Position numbers and translations under genes: made by a program
Shown: piece by piece, positions 25,958 through 35,089 of the stretch
Layout of the letters: each line of letters starts with the position of its first letter
Position numbering within the stretch: position 1 is the stretch's first letter
Notes under the pieces: generated by a model
Seen by the model: the letters and a program-made list of their open reading frames with translations, nothing else
Database searches by the model: none
Told to the model about the DNA's origin: nothing
NCBI GenBank assembly: GCA_963803495.1
Contig: CAWDMP010000002.1
Span: forward strand, 248,001 to 312,000
DNA: 64,000 nt
Source of the DNA: Persicitalea sp963803495
Lineage (GTDB): Bacteria > Bacteroidota > Bacteroidia > Cytophagales > Spirosomataceae
Reading direction: 5' to 3'

Positions 25958-26332
25958 TTAGTCCAAAATCACCATTTTCATCAATATGAAATGAAGCCCT
26001 ACGCCCAGCAGTGCACCAAGGCCATCAGCGGCCGCGTCCCACCAGTCGAAAGTACGGTCGAAGGGTAGCCATTGTTGGTAAAATTCGAGCAAAATACCGA
26101 AGGCGATTCCCAGCAGCAGTACCGCCCACGTGTTTTTGGGGAATAGCAGCAGCCAAAGTACCGTCCAGCCGACGAACATCCCGATGTGCACGATCTTGTC
26201 GAAGCCCACGACCGGGGCCGACGGCAGATTACCACCCGGCCAGGTACAGGCCAGCACGATCAGGGCCGTCCAGAGCAGGGCGGGCCAGCGGTGACGGGCG
26301 AGGTACGTAATTAATAGTTTCAAAACGGGCAC
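25958..26332 (-). CDS. VanZ-family membrane protein
   Basis: A small membrane protein of about 124 residues if started at GTG 26332; longer in-frame starts overlap the divergent gene's promoter and give an implausible N-terminus. It has four hydrophobic segments, with the family signature DKIVHIGMFVGW (second helix), then FGILLEFYQQWLPFDRTFDWWDAAADGLGALLG. This is the VanZ fold of unknown biochemical function; VanZ itself gives low-level teicoplanin resistance. It lies 34 bases downstream of the acylase start and runs the same way, so it may be co-transcribed with it as the first gene. Confidence 0.75.
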   Translation of the reverse strand: MPVLKLLITYLARHRWPALLWTALIVLACTWPGGNLPSAPVVGFDKIVHIGMFVGWTVLWLLLFPKNTWAVLLLGIAFGILLEFYQQWLPFDRTFDWWDAAADGLGALLGVGLHFILMKMVILD

Positions 26333-26347
26333 TACCTTACCATTCGT

Positions 26348-26355
26348 TACTTTTG
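26348..26355 (+). promoter_or_regulatory. -7 box of the endonuclease/phosphatase-family gene
   Basis: TACTTTTG fits TAnnTTTG and ends 41 bases before the ATG at 26397. The -33 box is not clear. Confidence 0.45.
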
Positions 26356-26396
26356 CGCAAGTACTGCCTTTTGTTTTTCCCAAACTACCCCGATTC

Positions 26397-27239
26397 ATGA
26401 AAAAACTCAGTCTGATCGCTTTGCTTATGGCTACCACTTTCGCCGCCCAGGCCACCGATACTTTGCGGGTGCTATCCTTCAACATCCGCTACAACAACGC
26501 CGGCGATGGCATCAACGCCTGGCCCAACCGCAAAGATTTGGCCGCCTCGGTCTTCGCCGACCACGACGTCGACTTTGCGGGCTTGCAGGAGGCGCTGATC
26601 GGGCAGATCGACGACTTGCAGGAGCGCCTGCCCCGCTTTGCCTGGGTGGGTGTAGGCCGCGACGACGGGAAGGAAAAGGGCGAATTCTCTCCGATATTCT
26701 ACCGCAAAGACCGGTACGAGGTACTCGACAGCGGTACTTTCTGGCTTTCCAAGACGCCCAAGGTAGTCGCCAGTAAGGATTGGGACGCCGCCATCACGCG
26801 CATTGCCACCTGGGCTAAGTTTAAGGAAATCGAGACGGGTAAGGAAATCATGTTCGTCAATACCCACTTCGACCACGTGGGTGAAATCTCGCGCCAGGAA
26901 AGCGCAAAAGTGATTGCGGCTGAAATGACCAAAATCGCCGACGGCCTCCCTACCCTGCTCACCGGCGACTTCAATACGCCACTCGGTTCCAAGGGCATCC
27001 AAACCATTCTCGACCTGAAAACGCCAAAACTCTACAACACGCAGGACCAGTCGGCCACGTCACATTTCGGCGGGATCGCCTCCACCAACGGTTTCAAAGA
27101 ATCCGCCCCACGGCCGTACATCGACTTTGTGTTCGCTACCAAGCATTTCGAAGTACTTAAGCACGGCTTTTTGACCTTGAAACAAGGCGATGTGTACGTC
27201 TCGGACCATTGGCCGGTGTGGACGGAGTTGACGTGGTAA
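26397..27239 (+). CDS. Secreted endonuclease/exonuclease/phosphatase-fold protein
   Basis: A 280-residue protein of the EEP superfamily. A signal peptide (MKKLSLIALLMATTFAAQA, cleavage near residue 19) is followed by LSFNIRYNN, the metal-binding Glu in FAGLQEAL, the catalytic His region NTHFDHVG near residue 160, TGDFNTPL near 195 and SDHWPVW near 270. These are the Asn, Asp, Glu and His residues of DNase I-like phosphoesterases. Homologues act on nucleic acids, phosphoinositides or sphingomyelin; the signal peptide and the strong match to the small Bacteroidota family make a phosphodiesterase of periplasmic or surface substrates likely. It is convergent with the YdeI-like gene. Confidence 0.85.
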   Translation: MKKLSLIALLMATTFAAQATDTLRVLSFNIRYNNAGDGINAWPNRKDLAASVFADHDVDFAGLQEALIGQIDDLQERLPRFAWVGVGRDDGKEKGEFSPIFYRKDRYEVLDSGTFWLSKTPKVVASKDWDAAITRIATWAKFKEIETGKEIMFVNTHFDHVGEISRQESAKVIAAEMTKIADGLPTLLTGDFNTPLGSKGIQTILDLKTPKLYNTQDQSATSHFGGIASTNGFKESAPRPYIDFVFATKHFEVLKHGFLTLKQGDVYVSDHWPVWTELTW

Positions 27240-27250
27240 GGGTGGAAGGG

Positions 27251-27874
27251 TTAACCCCTTCTCCATTCCGCGGCGCGCTTGTTTTCTGCCGCCAAAACGG
27301 CGGTTTTTTCGATGCGTTTTTGGCGGGTGGCGGGGCGCTTCGCGTTGAAGATCCATTCCAAAATACCGCGTCTGGTGGACTTGGGGAAGGCCGCAAAATT
27401 CTTGGCAGCATCGGGGTGGCGGTCCAAAGCTATTTGCAAATCATCGGGAACGACCCCATTCTCTACGTCATTCAGGGCGTCCCAGGTACCTGATTCCTTC
27501 GCGATTGCTACCATTTTCAATCCGGCGGGGGCCATGCGGTTTTGGTCCAGCAGTTTCTCAATTTTTCGCTTGTTGACGCCGCTCCAATTGCTTTTCGGGT
27601 TACGTCGGGAGAAGAACTGGAAGTAGCTCTCCGCGTCGCGCCTGTTGGGCTTGCTGTCTACCCAGCTAAAACACAGCGCTTCGTCCACCGCTTCGGGGTA
27701 ATAGACGCTGGGCGTGGTACTTTCTTTTTTGTAAATAATCAGCCATACGCTCCGCTCGGTGGCGTGGTTCGCTTCCAGCCACTTGCGCCATTCCATGTCC
27801 GATTTTGCGTGGTAGGTAGCTACGCCGTCTTCACGTTTTTCCATCGGTTCTATAACGCTGACAGCCAATTCCAT
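27251..27874 (-). CDS. YdeI/OmpD-associated family protein
   Basis: A 207-residue cytoplasmic protein of the YdeI or OmpD-associated (bacteriocin-protection) family. Family features are WRKWLEANHATERSVWL near residue 30, DEALCFSWVDSKPNRRDA near 65, FFSRRNPKSNWSGVNKRKIE near 90 and the basic helical C-terminal region SYRRGILEW-like KSTRRGILEWIFNAK near 170. The precise function is unknown; the name comes from genetic association with peptide resistance in enteric bacteria. An internal ATG (MEKREDG) could also serve as start. It and the next gene, both on the minus strand, are 34 bases apart. Confidence 0.8.
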   Translation of the reverse strand: MELAVSVIEPMEKREDGVATYHAKSDMEWRKWLEANHATERSVWLIIYKKESTTPSVYYPEAVDEALCFSWVDSKPNRRDAESYFQFFSRRNPKSNWSGVNKRKIEKLLDQNRMAPAGLKMVAIAKESGTWDALNDVENGVVPDDLQIALDRHPDAAKNFAAFPKSTRRGILEWIFNAKRPATRQKRIEKTAVLAAENKRAAEWRRG

Positions 27875-27908
27875 TGCGGGTTAGACGCTGTTAGCGTTGT
27901 ATTAAAAT

Positions 27909-28418
27909 TTAGATTTCGTTCTTAGCGTTCAAGTCCACATCGCCATAAAAAGCCAAATCCTGGTCTTTCAAAAGTTTAGTCCAGAAGGCAATTTGTCCGG
28001 CGTGGTAGGAATAATGTTCCACAACGTGAATCACAATGCCTACGCCCGTAATGGGAATGCCCTGCACGACGCGCTCGGTCAGCAGATTGGCTTCGTCGGC
28101 GGCCTCGATTACCGCCGCCGCTTCCTGCACGGTGGCTTCCAGTTTTTGTAGAAGTACTTTTTTACTAATACCCCCTACTGCCGCAAACTCAGCGTCGCGC
28201 TCGCGCCCGTCGGGCTGTTTGCCCAGGCCCGAAACAACGTACTGCCGGATATTGCCGCACAAATGAAGTACCAAGTTGCCGACGCTGTTGGACGCCGCAT
28301 TGGGCCGCTGCCATACCTCGGCCTCACTCAGCAGGTCCAGGCATTGCGCGATGCGGGGAGTGTTGATGTGAAGGTAGTGGAGGGACTGGGCTTTGAAATC
28401 GGGGGTGAGGGGGGGCAT
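27909..28418 (-). CDS. DinB/DUF1572-like metal-binding protein
   Basis: A 169-residue four-helix-bundle protein of the DinB superfamily. Likely metal ligands are His in LVLHLCGN near residue 50 and the two His of IHVVEHYSYHAGQIAFW near residue 133. DinB-like proteins include bacillithiol- and mycothiol-dependent transferases; whether this member has such an activity is not visible. The compact length and absence of a signal peptide place it in the cytoplasm. It lies upstream of the YdeI-like gene in the same direction and downstream of the efflux gene, which has its own promoter. Confidence 0.75.
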   Translation of the reverse strand: MPPLTPDFKAQSLHYLHINTPRIAQCLDLLSEAEVWQRPNAASNSVGNLVLHLCGNIRQYVVSGLGKQPDGRERDAEFAAVGGISKKVLLQKLEATVQEAAAVIEAADEANLLTERVVQGIPITGVGIVIHVVEHYSYHAGQIAFWTKLLKDQDLAFYGDVDLNAKNEI

Positions 28419-28454
28419 AAATCTGATTGTTGAATGTTGATACGAACGTATTGG

Positions 28455-29660
28455 TCAAGGTAAGGCCACCACCCGCCGCTTCAACAAAAACCGCTGCCCC
28501 AAAATCAGGCCCGCGCTGCCCAGCGCGCACGCGGCCATCACGCCCGTCATGGGCAGGGCGGTTTGGTTGTGCAAAGCGCTCACGGCCGCCGAGGCCAGCG
28601 CACCGAACAACATCTGGGTGAAGCCGATAAGGGCCGAGGCACTGCCCGCGTTTTCGGCGAAAGGCGCTATGGCGAGCGCCGTCGTGTTGGGGCTGAGCAG
28701 GCCGCTCACGAACAGAAAAAGGAAAAGCACCCCCAGCATCAGATAGGGCGGCAGGCCGGGCATAGTAGCGGAGAGCACCAGTAGTACCCCAAGCACGGCT
28801 GTAATAAGCGACGATTTTTCGGCCACGCGCAGGCTGTCGGCGTTGCGGAGCAGGATGCGGTTGAGCTGACTACCGCCGATGTAGGCGATGGAGTTAAAGC
28901 TGAGCAGGAAACCGTATTGGGTTTGGGTGAAATTGAACTTTTCCATGTACACAAAGGGCGAGCCGCTGATGTAGGCGAACAAACTACCCAACGTAAAGCC
29001 ACCCGCGATGCCGTACACGATGAAGGCCGGTTGCTTGACCACGACCCAGTACCGCCTGAGCACTGCCGAGGGCGTGAGTACCACGCTGTGGTCGGGGCCG
29101 CGGCTCTCGGGCAGCAGCAGCAGCACGCCACCCAGCATCGCCAGACTGATGGCCGACAGCGTGAAGAAGATGGCCCGCCAGCCCAGGGCGGTCACCATCC
29201 AGCCGCCGATGCTGGGCGCGATGAGCGGCGCCACGCCCATGATCAGCATGAGGGTGGCGATGACTTTGGCAATTTCGTGGGGAGGGAACAAGTCACGTAC
29301 GATGGCCCGGCCCGCCACCATGCCCGCGCAACCACCGATGGCCAAAAGACCGCGCAGACCCACCAGCCAGTGAATCGTGGGCGCAAAGGCGCAGCAAACC
29401 GCCGCGACCGCGTACAGACAAAGCCCAAAGATCAGCGGCTTGCGACGCCCAAAGCGATCGACGACCGGACCGTAAAGCAATTGTCCCACGCTGATGCCGA
29501 CGAAGTAGCTCGTAAGCGAGTACCCTACTTCGGCGATCGAGGTATTCAGGTCTTCGGCAATCTCGGGAAAGCCCGGCAGGTACATGTCGATGCTGAACGG
29601 ACCCAGCGCCGAAAGTACCCCAAGTAGTACGACAATCTTATTTAACTCCTTCTTATTCAT
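28455..29660 (-). CDS. Bcr/CflA-type drug-resistance MFS transporter
   Basis: A 401-residue major facilitator with 12 predicted transmembrane helices, of the DHA1 Bcr/CflA drug:H+ antiporter subfamily. Characteristic stretches are SIDMYLPGFPEIAEDLNTS near residue 25, GQLLYGPVVDRFGRRKPL near 60, the conserved loop motif after helix 2, and RAIVRDLF near 120. The family exports bicyclomycin, chloramphenicol, sulfonamides or sugars. It has a candidate promoter 29 bases upstream and is followed by the DinB-like gene at a 36-base distance. No regulator gene is adjacent. Confidence 0.9.
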   Translation of the reverse strand: MNKKELNKIVVLLGVLSALGPFSIDMYLPGFPEIAEDLNTSIAEVGYSLTSYFVGISVGQLLYGPVVDRFGRRKPLIFGLCLYAVAAVCCAFAPTIHWLVGLRGLLAIGGCAGMVAGRAIVRDLFPPHEIAKVIATLMLIMGVAPLIAPSIGGWMVTALGWRAIFFTLSAISLAMLGGVLLLLPESRGPDHSVVLTPSAVLRRYWVVVKQPAFIVYGIAGGFTLGSLFAYISGSPFVYMEKFNFTQTQYGFLLSFNSIAYIGGSQLNRILLRNADSLRVAEKSSLITAVLGVLLVLSATMPGLPPYLMLGVLFLFLFVSGLLSPNTTALAIAPFAENAGSASALIGFTQMLFGALASAAVSALHNQTALPMTGVMAACALGSAGLILGQRFLLKRRVVALP

Positions 29661-29688
29661 TACATTCGGTGGGGCAAAAAGTCAGCCG

Positions 29689-29716
29689 CAAAGGTACTCC
29701 ATTGGTATGGGGCCAA
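29689..29716 (-). promoter_or_regulatory. Promoter of the MFS gene
   Basis: On the minus strand, TACCTTTG (29696-29689) fits the -7 consensus, 29 bases before the ATG; a TTG at 29716-29714 gives a slightly short 17-base spacer. Confidence 0.45.
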
Positions 29717-29820
29717 AAACTAACTTAAAACGAAGATTTGGTATTTTTCCAATATTCACCCACAACAAACGGTCGAGTTGTTTTCGTTCTTTTTCAAAAA
29801 AAACAATTACCCAATTACAC

Positions 29821-29860
29821 GGTTCAACGATTAAACAAATCAACCCTTAAACAAATCACC
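29821..29860. repeat. AT-rich dispersed element, second copy
   Basis: Matches 481-520 at 33 of 40 bases, including identical TTAAACAAAT cores and the spacing between the two AACAAAT halves. It sits just before the DUF427 gene. Confidence 0.55.
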
Positions 29861-29867
29861 AACCCAC

Positions 29868-30146
29868 ATGACTGCTACCTGGAACAATCAAACCATCGCC
29901 GAAAGCAACGACACGATCGTCGTCGAGAACAACCACTACTTCCCGATCAAATCGGTGAAGAGCGAGTACCTGAAAGAATCCGACACGCACTCGGCTTGCC
30001 CCTGGAAGGGTACCGCTTCCTATTATAGCCTCGAAGTGGACGGCAAGACCAACAAAGACGCCGCCTGGTACTATCCGGAAGCCAAAGAGAAGGCAAAAAA
30101 CATCGAAGGCTACGTCGCCTTCTGGAAGGGCGTCGAAGTGAAGTAG
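29868..30146 (+). CDS. DUF427 family protein
   Basis: A 92-residue cytoplasmic protein of DUF427 (sometimes called nucleotidyltransferase-like without proof). Family features are ATWNNQTIAESNDTIVVENN at the start, YFPIKSVKSEYL near residue 27, the conserved SACPWKGTASYYSLEVDG near residue 42 and AWYYPEAKEKAKNI near 65. It is a compact beta-rich domain of unknown function. It lies 13 bases upstream of the BCCT transporter gene and is probably co-transcribed with it, though no functional link between these families is known to me. Confidence 0.85.
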   Translation: MTATWNNQTIAESNDTIVVENNHYFPIKSVKSEYLKESDTHSACPWKGTASYYSLEVDGKTNKDAAWYYPEAKEKAKNIEGYVAFWKGVEVK

Positions 30147-30159
30147 CTATCTTCGCGGC

Positions 30160-31680
30160 ATGACCCGACTCCGCCCTTTCGTTTTTTGGCCACCCTTTTT
30201 GGTACTTATCGCCGTGTGTGGGTTCAGCTTGCTGGACCCCTTGGCGATGATCGCCGTCATCGCCGAGCTCAACTCGCGCATGATGGGTACCTTCGGCTGG
30301 CTGTTTTCGGTGGGGGCGCTGGTGTTTTTCCTGCTTTGTCTGGTAGTGTATTTTTCTCCTTTAGCCAAGATCCGCATCGGCGGCAAGGCGGCGGTACCGT
30401 TGCTTACCAAATGGCGGTGGTTCAGCATCACGCTCTGTACCACCATCGCGACGGGTATCCTGTTTTGGGGTACCGCCGAGCCGCTCTTCCACCTGCACGC
30501 GCCGCCACCGAGCTTTGGCCTCGTACCCAATAGTCGCGAGGCGGCGGTATTCGCTGTGTCGACCATGTACATGCATTGGTCGCTGATTCCCTATGGCATC
30601 TATACGCTGGCCGGACTCATGTTCGCGCTCTGCTACCACAATCTGAAACAGCCATTCAGCCTGGGCTCGATGCTGTATCCCATTTTTCGGGGGAAGGTCC
30701 ACCGCTCGGTCGATACGGTGATCGACGCGCTCTGCCTATTTTGCCTGGTGGCCGGGATGGCGGCCTCGCTGGGGGCGGGGATTCTGATTATTTCGGGCGG
30801 ATTGCAGCAAATGCTGGATGTACCCTACGGTATTACGACGACGGGTGCGGTGGCACTCGCCATCGTGGCGGCGTTTGTAGCTTCGGCGGCGAGCGGCCTG
30901 CTGCGCGGGATTCGCATTTTGTCCGAAATCAACGTCAGCATTTTCATCACACTGGGTATATTCATGTTCGTGGTCGGACCCACGGTGTACCTGCTCACTT
31001 TTGGGATGGAAGCCTTCGTGGAGTTTATCACGCATTTTTTTCAGCGGAGCCTGATCGGTACCCTCACGCCCGATACCGAGTGGGCCAAGAGTTGGACCAT
31101 CTTCAATTGGACCAACTGGCTGGCCTGGACGCCCATCACGGCGCTCTTTCTGGGCCGCATCGCGATCGGCTACACCGTGCGGGAGTTCATTATCTTCAAT
31201 CTTTTTCTGCCCGCGCTCTTTGCCTGCGTTTGGATCATGATTTTTAGCGTGAGCGCAATTCATTACGACTTCCAGTCGCCCGACTCGCCCCTCTACGCCA
31301 TTCTAAACCAGGGAGGCGGGGCGAGTCGCGTGATCTTTGCCATTCTCGACCAACTGCCACTGGCCCAACTCACCAGCGTGGTATTCTTCGTTACAGCCTT
31401 TTTATCTTATGTCACGGCGGCTGATTCCAATACCACCGCCATGAGCGGCATCAGTGTGGTAGGTACCAACGAGCCCCCGCTATCGGTCAAGGTCGCTTGG
31501 GGTGGGTTGATCGGACTGATTGCCTGGATCATGATTTCGTTTGCGGGCGAGGGCAAGGATCAGGGGTTGGAAGGCATCAAGATACTTTCGAACCTGGGTG
31601 GATTTCCGGCGCTGATTCTGATGCTGTTCGTGGCTTGGGGCATGGTAAAGCTGATGCTTGACCATAAGAATTTGGGGTGA
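30160..31680 (+). CDS. BCCT-family (betaine/choline/carnitine-type) transporter
   Basis: A 506-residue transporter with about 12 transmembrane helices. The BCCT signatures are present: FWGTAEPLFHLHAP near residue 106, MHWSLIPYGIYTLAGL near 138, and the segment FNWTNWLAWTPITALFLGRI near 320, followed by GYTVREFI. The family moves quaternary ammonium compounds such as glycine betaine, choline or carnitine, coupled to Na+ or H+, often in osmoprotection. There is no long regulatory C-terminal tail such as the K+ sensor of BetP. It follows the DUF427 gene by 13 bases and converges on the tiny membrane protein gene. Confidence 0.9.
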   Translation: MTRLRPFVFWPPFLVLIAVCGFSLLDPLAMIAVIAELNSRMMGTFGWLFSVGALVFFLLCLVVYFSPLAKIRIGGKAAVPLLTKWRWFSITLCTTIATGILFWGTAEPLFHLHAPPPSFGLVPNSREAAVFAVSTMYMHWSLIPYGIYTLAGLMFALCYHNLKQPFSLGSMLYPIFRGKVHRSVDTVIDALCLFCLVAGMAASLGAGILIISGGLQQMLDVPYGITTTGAVALAIVAAFVASAASGLLRGIRILSEINVSIFITLGIFMFVVGPTVYLLTFGMEAFVEFITHFFQRSLIGTLTPDTEWAKSWTIFNWTNWLAWTPITALFLGRIAIGYTVREFIIFNLFLPALFACVWIMIFSVSAIHYDFQSPDSPLYAILNQGGGASRVIFAILDQLPLAQLTSVVFFVTAFLSYVTAADSNTTAMSGISVVGTNEPPLSVKVAWGGLIGLIAWIMISFAGEGKDQGLEGIKILSNLGGFPALILMLFVAWGMVKLMLDHKNLG

Positions 31681-31721
31681 TCCGGCGCGTGTAGTACCTC
31701 TCTTTTAAAGATGCCTCAATG

Positions 31722-31747
31722 AAAAAAGGCCACCAAAATGGCGGCCT
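31722..31747 (-). terminator. Terminator of the small membrane protein gene
   Basis: AGGCC-A-CCA (31727-31735) pairs with TGG-C-GGCCT (31739-31747) with one mismatch. On the minus strand the stem is followed by a run of T. It lies 32 bases beyond the small gene's stop and could also slow BCCT transcripts. Confidence 0.65.
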
Positions 31748-31778
31748 CTCTCAGTTTTAGTGCAGCATAGTAAAAAAC

Positions 31779-31940
31779 CTATATGCCGCCGCCACGAATC
31801 AGGCGCAGCACGACAGCGATTACCGCGATCACTAATAATACGTGAATGATGTTACCCAATCCAAAGCTGTCGAAGCCCAGAAAGCCCAATAGCCAGATGA
31901 TAACCAAAATTACAGCAACGGTGTACAGGATGTTTCCCAT
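31779..31940 (-). CDS. lmo0937-family small membrane protein
   Basis: A 53-residue hydrophobic protein: MGNILYTVAVILVIIWLLGF, then GFDSFGLGNIIHVLLVIAVI and an arginine- and glycine-rich end, LRLIRGGGI. It has two transmembrane segments separated by a short polar loop, which matches the lmo0937 family of tiny membrane proteins. These are common, often multicopy, in Bacteroidota and are stress-associated in some genomes. The function is unknown. The ATG at 31940 is the only sensible start, and a hairpin terminator follows the stop. Length and composition both fit a complete protein. Confidence 0.85.
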   Translation of the reverse strand: MGNILYTVAVILVIIWLLGFLGFDSFGLGNIIHVLLVIAVIAVVLRLIRGGGI

Positions 31941-32136
31941 TTTTCAATAATGTTTAGAAGAGTGAACGATACTGCTCGTTTCAATTAAAAACATGGGGCC
32001 AGGCGTATTCTACTTAAAATTTATCACTAAATATTGAACAATAGCGTAAAACACGCCACCAATACCGGTCAATTTGTGGACATTATGATCCAATTCACCT
32101 TTATTTGCCTCCGTACGCAATCACCCCGCCTTTCTC

Positions 32137-33106
32137 ATGCCCAGTAAAAAACCCATCGTCACCCTCACCGTCAACCCAGCGGTCGACAAAAGTACAACCG
32201 TAGACCGCCTCGTGCCTGACCACAAGCTCCGCTGTGATCGGCCCCAGTTCGAGGCGGGCGGCGGCGGTATCAATGTAGCCAAGGCCATCCACCGTCTCGG
32301 GGGGGACCCCATCGCGGTATTCACGGCGGGTGGTCCAACAGGACAGCGCTTGCAAAAACTGGTCAAGGCCGAGAAGGTAGACATCCGGGTGGTCGAAACC
32401 AAAGAGTGGACGCGCGAGAACCTCAACATCGTCGAGACGACCACCGGCCTGCAGTACCGCTTCGGTATGCCGGGTACCGACCTGATGCCGACCGAAGTCG
32501 AGGCGATTATGGAAACGCTGGAAGAGATTTCGCCGACCCCGTCGTTCATCATCGCCAGCGGAAGCCTGCCGCCGGGTGTACCCACCGATTTTTACCGGCA
32601 GATCGCCAATTTGGCCAAGAGACAGGGGGCCAAGTTTATCGCCGACACCTCGGGCGAGTCGTTGCGATTTGGCCTCGCAGGCGGGCGTGTACCTGCTCAA
32701 ACCCAACGTCACCGAACTGAGCGAACTCATCGGGGTGGAAAGCCTGGAAATGGATGAAATCGATGAGGCCGCTCGCGCGCTCATTATCCGTGACAACTGC
32801 GAGATCGTCGTCATTTCGATGGGGCCGATGGGGGCCATGCTCGTCACCTCCGACTTCGTGGAACATATCCCGGCCCCGCCCGTCACCAAACAAAGTACCG
32901 TGGGCGCGGGCGACAGCATGGTGGCCGGAATGGTCTATACCCTCTCGCAGGGCCGCTCGGTGCGTGAGGCCGTGCGGATGGGCGTGGCCTGCGGCACCGC
33001 CGCCACCATGAACCCCGGCAGTGAGCTTTTCCAGATGCCCGACGTAAACCGACTGCTCGATTGGCTCAACCGCTACGAAGTCCGCTACGCATCTTCGATT
33101 CGGTAG
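32137..33106 (+). pseudogene. pfkB: 6-phosphofructokinase II (PfkB-type), single-base frameshift
   Basis: A PfkB-family sugar kinase closely resembling E. coli 6-phosphofructokinase II. It has KLRCDRPQFEAGGGGINVAK near residue 29, the mobile lid region with EWTRENLNIVE near 90, GSLPPGVPTDFY near 145, and the ATP/Asp signature TVGAGDSMVAGM near residue 255, with the catalytic Asp intact. One extra G near 32671 shifts the frame between LRF and ASQAGVYLLKPNVTEL. The corrected length is about 322 residues, normal for PfkB. The Gly-rich GGGG loop and WTRENL match PfkB better than 1-phosphofructokinase or tagatose-6-phosphate kinase. The clean single-base break suggests a sequencing error or a very recent mutation. 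Confidence 0.85.
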
Positions 33107-33126
33107 GGACTTGGTACACTGGATAC

Positions 33127-34929
33127 CTACATCGCCAGCTCCCGCTCCGTTACGATTGTCAGTACTTCGGTGTCTTTCAGACGGTGCGCTAGGCCGAGGG
33201 TTTTGGGTACTTCGTAGTGAAAATAGTACTTCATCGTGTGGAGCTTGCTTTCGTAAAAGTCGGCTTCGTTATCGGCGGCGTTTTGTGTCAACAAGGCTTC
33301 CTGCGCGGCTGTCCCTTGTTTTAGCCACTGCCAGGCCACGGTCACGATCCCGAAAAACTCCATAAACAGGGTGGCATCCATGAGGTAGCGCTCCTGATCG
33401 CCGCCGACCACGTGCGGCATCAGCACCTCGGTCACTTCCTGCAAGCGCGTGATTTCTGCTTCCAGCATTCGGGCGTAGGGTTTCAGCGAATCGTGCGCCT
33501 GAGCCGCCGCCATGGTTTTCTTGATTTCCTTGAAAAGCAGTCGCGGCGCTTTGCCGTTCTTCATCGTCATCTTGCGGCCCAGCAAATCCTGGGCCTGAAT
33601 ACCGGTGGTACCTTCGTAGATCGTCGTGATGCGAATGTCGCGGTAAAGCTGCTCTAGTGGAAAATCTTCCGTAAAGCCATAGCCGCCCAGTACCTGCAGC
33701 CCTTCACTGACCGAGCGCTGCCCCATTTCGGTAGGGAAAGTCTTGGCAACGGGGGTCAGTATTTCCAAGAGTAGGGTATAGTTCTCTTTTTCCTCGCCCT
33801 TGCTGACGTGCGCCAGGTCCGCCAGCCGGGCGCTTTCCAGCAGCAGGGAGAGCGAGCCCTCCACGATGGCTTTTTGGAAGAGCAGCATCCGCTTCACATC
33901 GGGATGATTGATGATCATGGTCTGGGGCGAATCGAGCTGGTTTTTCTCGTTGAGCCGACGACTCTGCGGGCGCTCCTGCGCGTATTCGAGCGAAGCGTAG
34001 TAGGCCGCCGAGGCGATCGCCGCCCCCGTGATCCCGACCGCGATGCGGGCGCCGTTCATCATCTGGAACATGTAGCTGAGCCCCCGGTGGGCCTCGCCCA
34101 GCAGCCAGCCCCGGCAGTCGCCCCGGTCACCCATGGTGAGGTGCATAGCGGGCGTGCCGCGTTGGCCGAGCTTGTGGTAGATACCGGTTGAGGTCACATC
34201 GTTGTCGGTGAAACTCCCGTCGCCTTCGAGGCGGTACTTGGGTACCACAAACAACGAAATACCTTTTGTGCCCCGTGGCGCCCCTTTGATACGCGCCAGC
34301 ATCAGATGCACCACATTATCGACCGCATCGTGGTCGCCCGCCGAGATGAATACTTTTTGGCCCGAAATAAGATAGCTGCCATCGGGCTGAGGATCGGCGG
34401 TCGTCGTGATGTCCGACAGCGAGCTACCCGCCTGGGGTTCGGTGAGGGCCATGGTACCTTGCCACCGCCCGTTGAGCATATTTTCAACGTACCGATCGTT
34501 CAACTCCGGCGAACCGAAGGTCGCGATCAGGTTGGCGGCACCGGCCGTCAGGCCGGTGTACATCATGCCGTTGTTGGCGGCCATTTGAATAAAATCCACG
34601 CAGGCCCCCAGCATTTCGGGTAGTTGCTGTCCGCCCTTTTCGAAATCAAACCCGGCGCCGATCAAGCCTCCCTCGCCGATGGCTTTCAGGAATTCACGTA
34701 CCTTGGGGTGCACCGTAACTTTCCCGTCTTTCAATTCGGGTTGGTTGCGATCCAGGTCGCGAAAGTGGGGATAAAGGTGCGTGTCGGCGATTTGGGTCGT
34801 GGCATCGAGCACCAGATCGAAGGTCTGCCGGTCGTGCGCGTCGAAGTAAGGGTACCGGGTGAGTTCGGGCGCGTCATGAACTTCGTAAAGCAGAAAGTCC
34901 AGATTGCGGCGGCTATAATAATGGGCCAT
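33127..34929 (-). CDS. Acyl-CoA dehydrogenase
   Basis: A 600-residue FAD-dependent acyl-CoA dehydrogenase with the extra C-terminal domain of the roughly 600-residue subgroup. Starting at ATG 34929 (MAHYYSRRNLDFLLYEVHDA) is preferred; upstream in-frame ATGs would add a hydrophobic stretch crossing the neighbouring gene. Signatures are MALTEPQAGSSLSD near residue 160, the FAD-binding loop GQKVFISAGDHD near 185, KMLLFQKAIVEGSLSL near 320, and QVLGGYGFTEDFPLEQLYRDIRI near 400, followed by YEGTTGIQAQDLLGRK. It oxidises fatty acyl-CoA, probably passing electrons to ETF. The C-terminal 130 residues form the non-canonical tail. It is alone and divergent from the adhesin-like gene. Confidence 0.9.
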   Translation of the reverse strand: MAHYYSRRNLDFLLYEVHDAPELTRYPYFDAHDRQTFDLVLDATTQIADTHLYPHFRDLDRNQPELKDGKVTVHPKVREFLKAIGEGGLIGAGFDFEKGGQQLPEMLGACVDFIQMAANNGMMYTGLTAGAANLIATFGSPELNDRYVENMLNGRWQGTMALTEPQAGSSLSDITTTADPQPDGSYLISGQKVFISAGDHDAVDNVVHLMLARIKGAPRGTKGISLFVVPKYRLEGDGSFTDNDVTSTGIYHKLGQRGTPAMHLTMGDRGDCRGWLLGEAHRGLSYMFQMMNGARIAVGITGAAIASAAYYASLEYAQERPQSRRLNEKNQLDSPQTMIINHPDVKRMLLFQKAIVEGSLSLLLESARLADLAHVSKGEEKENYTLLLEILTPVAKTFPTEMGQRSVSEGLQVLGGYGFTEDFPLEQLYRDIRITTIYEGTTGIQAQDLLGRKMTMKNGKAPRLLFKEIKKTMAAAQAHDSLKPYARMLEAEITRLQEVTEVLMPHVVGGDQERYLMDATLFMEFFGIVTVAWQWLKQGTAAQEALLTQNAADNEADFYESKLHTMKYYFHYEVPKTLGLAHRLKDTEVLTIVTERELAM

Positions 34930-34987
34930 TTTTATGATCAGGTTTAGGTAAATTATGATTCTTTGGGTACTCCAAAAACGTACCAGA

Positions 34988-34995
34988 CAAATATA
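34988..34995 (-). promoter_or_regulatory. Candidate -7 box for the acyl-CoA dehydrogenase
   Basis: TATATTTG on the minus strand, 59 bases before the ATG. I find no suitably spaced -33 TTG, so this is weak. Confidence 0.3.
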
Positions 34996-35089
34996 GTACG
35001 GATTGACGACCCTAAAAAGTACAGGCTGCTCGCTGATTTCTCCGTAAATTGGCATCGAATTTGCGCAAAAAGTAAGTAAAAGGAGAGCG

